Shown here: piece after piece, positions 5,653-6,542 of the stretch | Position numbering within the stretch: the first letter of the stretch is position 1 | Layout of the letters: each line of letters starts with the position of its first letter | NCBI GenBank assembly: GCA_031256155.1 | Contig: JAIRRD010000245.1 | Location: 1 to 6,542 of the forward strand | Source: Holophagales bacterium | GTDB taxonomy: Bacteria > Acidobacteriota > Holophagae > Holophagales > Holophagaceae | DNA: 6,542 bases | Reading direction: 5' to 3' | Notes under the pieces: model-generated | Seen by the model: the letters and a program-made list of their open reading frames with translations, nothing else | Database searches by the model: none | Told to the model about the DNA's origin: nothing | Position numbers and translations under genes: made by a program

Positions 5653-6291
5653 TTACAGAGTTCTAATCAGGTTGCTGAGGCTTGTCCAGGTTAGCTGCAC
5701 ACCGATTGCCAGCAAGAGAAAAGCAGAAATCTGCCCTATAGTAGCTTTGCCGTTTTCACCGAGACGGCTTATAAATGCCCCTGAAAATCTATAAAACAGC
5801 CATACAGCAAAAGCCGACATAGCAATACCAATAGAAGTCCCGACAATGTGAAGTATAGAGATTTTTTCGAGAAGTCGGGAATTAGGCACCATAGCCAACG
5901 TAACGGCAATAGCGCCCGGTCCAGCCGTCATGGGCATTGTCAGGGGGAAGAACTCTTTACCCAGCACACTTTCAATTTCCTGCTTCTCCAGGTGCGTTAC
6001 GCGGTCATTGCGGTTGAGCATCCCCCAGGCCGTGTGGAAGAGCAGCAGTCCGCCGGCAATGCCGATCATATCTATGGACACGCCAAGTATTTTCAGCAGC
6101 CAGCCTCCAACCAGTAGTATAGAAACCAGCAAGTAGAAGGTGTTGCGTGAAATGTCAAATGCCATACGGTTTCTTTGACTGTCAGTGACACCGGCAGTTA
6201 TTTCCTGAAAAACCGGCGACATAGCCGGTGGATTAAGTATCGGAAACAACTTGAAAAACGCCAGAAAGGCGGAGGCCAGAATTATTTTCAT
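5653..6291 (-). CDS. MarC family integral membrane protein
   Basis: This belongs to the MarC/UPF0056 family of inner-membrane proteins, whose function is poorly defined; the former link to multiple antibiotic resistance was not upheld. The 212 residues fit the family length. About six hydrophobic segments can be seen: 2-22, 52-71, 73-92, 117-136, 146-168 and 185-208. The two family half-motifs are clear: FPILNPPAMSPVF (16-28) in the first helix and FPLTMPMTAGPGAI (115-128) in the fourth. ggag at 6298-6301 lies 6 bases before the ATG. The gene precedes tRNA-Arg. Its leader contains strong hairpins. A substrate cannot be predicted. Confidence 0.93.
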   Translation of the reverse strand: MKIILASAFLAFFKLFPILNPPAMSPVFQEITAGVTDSQRNRMAFDISRNTFYLLVSILLVGGWLLKILGVSIDMIGIAGGLLLFHTAWGMLNRNDRVTHLEKQEIESVLGKEFFPLTMPMTAGPGAIAVTLAMVPNSRLLEKISILHIVGTSIGIAMSAFAVWLFYRFSGAFISRLGENGKATIGQISAFLLLAIGVQLTWTSLSNLIRTL

Positions 6292-6348
6292 GCCTTACTC
6301 CAAACTTAATGCAACAATCTTCGCTCATATTGCCTGAGAGCACCACGT

Positions 6349-6376
6349 AGCTGTGATTTGCGAGCAAATCCCAGCT
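6349..6376 (-). promoter_or_regulatory. Long hairpin in the marC leader
   Basis: agctgtgatttgc (6349-6361) and gcaaatcccagct (6364-6376) form a 13-position stem with one mismatch. The two-base gap means the real loop is cgag. The hairpin lies about 60 bases upstream of the marC start. A weaker stem, GCTC/GAGC on the minus strand, lies between it and the gene. There is no T-run after it. It matches no riboswitch I recognise and may be a regulatory leader or an RNA-stability element. Confidence 0.4.
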
Positions 6377-6396
6377 TAGAGCAATTTACCTTATCA

Positions 6397-6420
6397 AAAG
6401 TTAAACCGCTCTAACAGCGG
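6397..6420 (-). terminator. Terminator-like hairpin upstream of marC
   Basis: On the minus strand ccgct (6420-6416) pairs with agcgg (6410-6406) around a 5-base loop, and the T-rich tail TTTAACTTTT follows. The short GC stem and T-tail are typical of an intrinsic terminator. It would stop transcription coming from a gene beyond the right edge, separating it from marC. A TTGATA-like -35 (6392-6397) follows but has no good -10. Confidence 0.45.
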
Positions 6421-6435
6421 ACAAAGTCCATCTGC

Positions 6436-6517
6436 AAACAAATCCTAGCATAGCAGTTCAACTGCAATAAGTTGAACAGCTATATTTGTAATTGAACTGC
6501 TATGCTAGGATTTGTTT
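6436..6517. repeat. Perfect 26-bp inverted repeat with nested repeats
   Basis: Positions 6436-6461 and 6492-6517 are perfect reverse complements, separated by 30 bases. A nested alternative stem pairs gttcaac (6456-6462) with gttgaac (6471-6477). The word ttgaacagctat (6472-6483) recurs as ttgaactgctat (6492-6503), and inverted within the left arm. A third stem pairs ggatttg (6508-6514) with caaatcc (6519-6525). The competing stems suggest a structured RNA, a recombination or protein-binding site, or the end of a mobile element. No gene is seen, and its continuation lies outside the window. Confidence 0.6.
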
Positions 6518-6542
6518 TCAAATCCTGGCTGCGTATTTTGTA

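Noticed and set aside
5365..5694. Plus-strand open frame across the tRNA, whose product contains a PAGLEPATYG-like stretch
   Set aside because: That stretch is a well-known artefact of translating the antisense strand of a tRNA gene.
6302..6376. Glycine or manganese riboswitch upstream of marC
   Set aside because: The conserved core bases of those classes are not seen; only generic stems are present.

Overview
This window carries mostly translation genes. Protein motifs and gene order suggest a Gram-negative bacterium related to Desulfovibrio (Desulfovibrionales). The evidence is the adjacent rplY (CTC-type L25) and pth, the short EF-Ts, and a soluble CZB-type chemoreceptor. This placement is inferred from the sequence alone. 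Base composition looks moderate, with AT-rich spacers, unlike the GC-rich free-living Desulfovibrio.

Layout. On the minus strand at the left end, rplY (ribosomal protein L25/CTC) is followed by pth (peptidyl-tRNA hydrolase), 178 bp downstream. A 251-bp divergent spacer separates rplY from a plus-strand block: rplM (L13), rpsI (S9), rpsB (S2) and tsf (EF-Ts). A good sigma70-type promoter lies ahead of rplM. A 138-bp gap holding four consecutive GC-rich hairpins lies between rpsI and rpsB. After tsf comes a 160-bp repeat-rich element, then three minus-strand genes in transcription order marC, tRNA-Arg(UCU) and a soluble methyl-accepting chemotaxis protein with a C-terminal zinc-binding CZB domain. 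The right end, upstream of marC, holds a leader hairpin, a terminator-like hairpin and a perfect 26-bp inverted repeat.

How the genes work together. L13, S9, S2 and L25 are ribosome components, EF-Ts recycles EF-Tu, Pth rescues peptidyl-tRNAs, and tRNA-Arg(UCU) reads AGA/AGG codons. The chemoreceptor and MarC are unrelated to translation.

The proteins are ordinary. The interesting material lies between the genes: a possible attenuation leader before rpsB, a MITE-like hairpin element whose terminal repeat supplies the tsf stop codon, and a large palindrome at the right end. Several usual neighbours (pyrH and frr after tsf, prs before rplY) are absent from the expected positions, which suggests rearrangement. 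I found no clear new defence, mobile or metabolic system; the non-coding structures are the best candidates for something undescribed.
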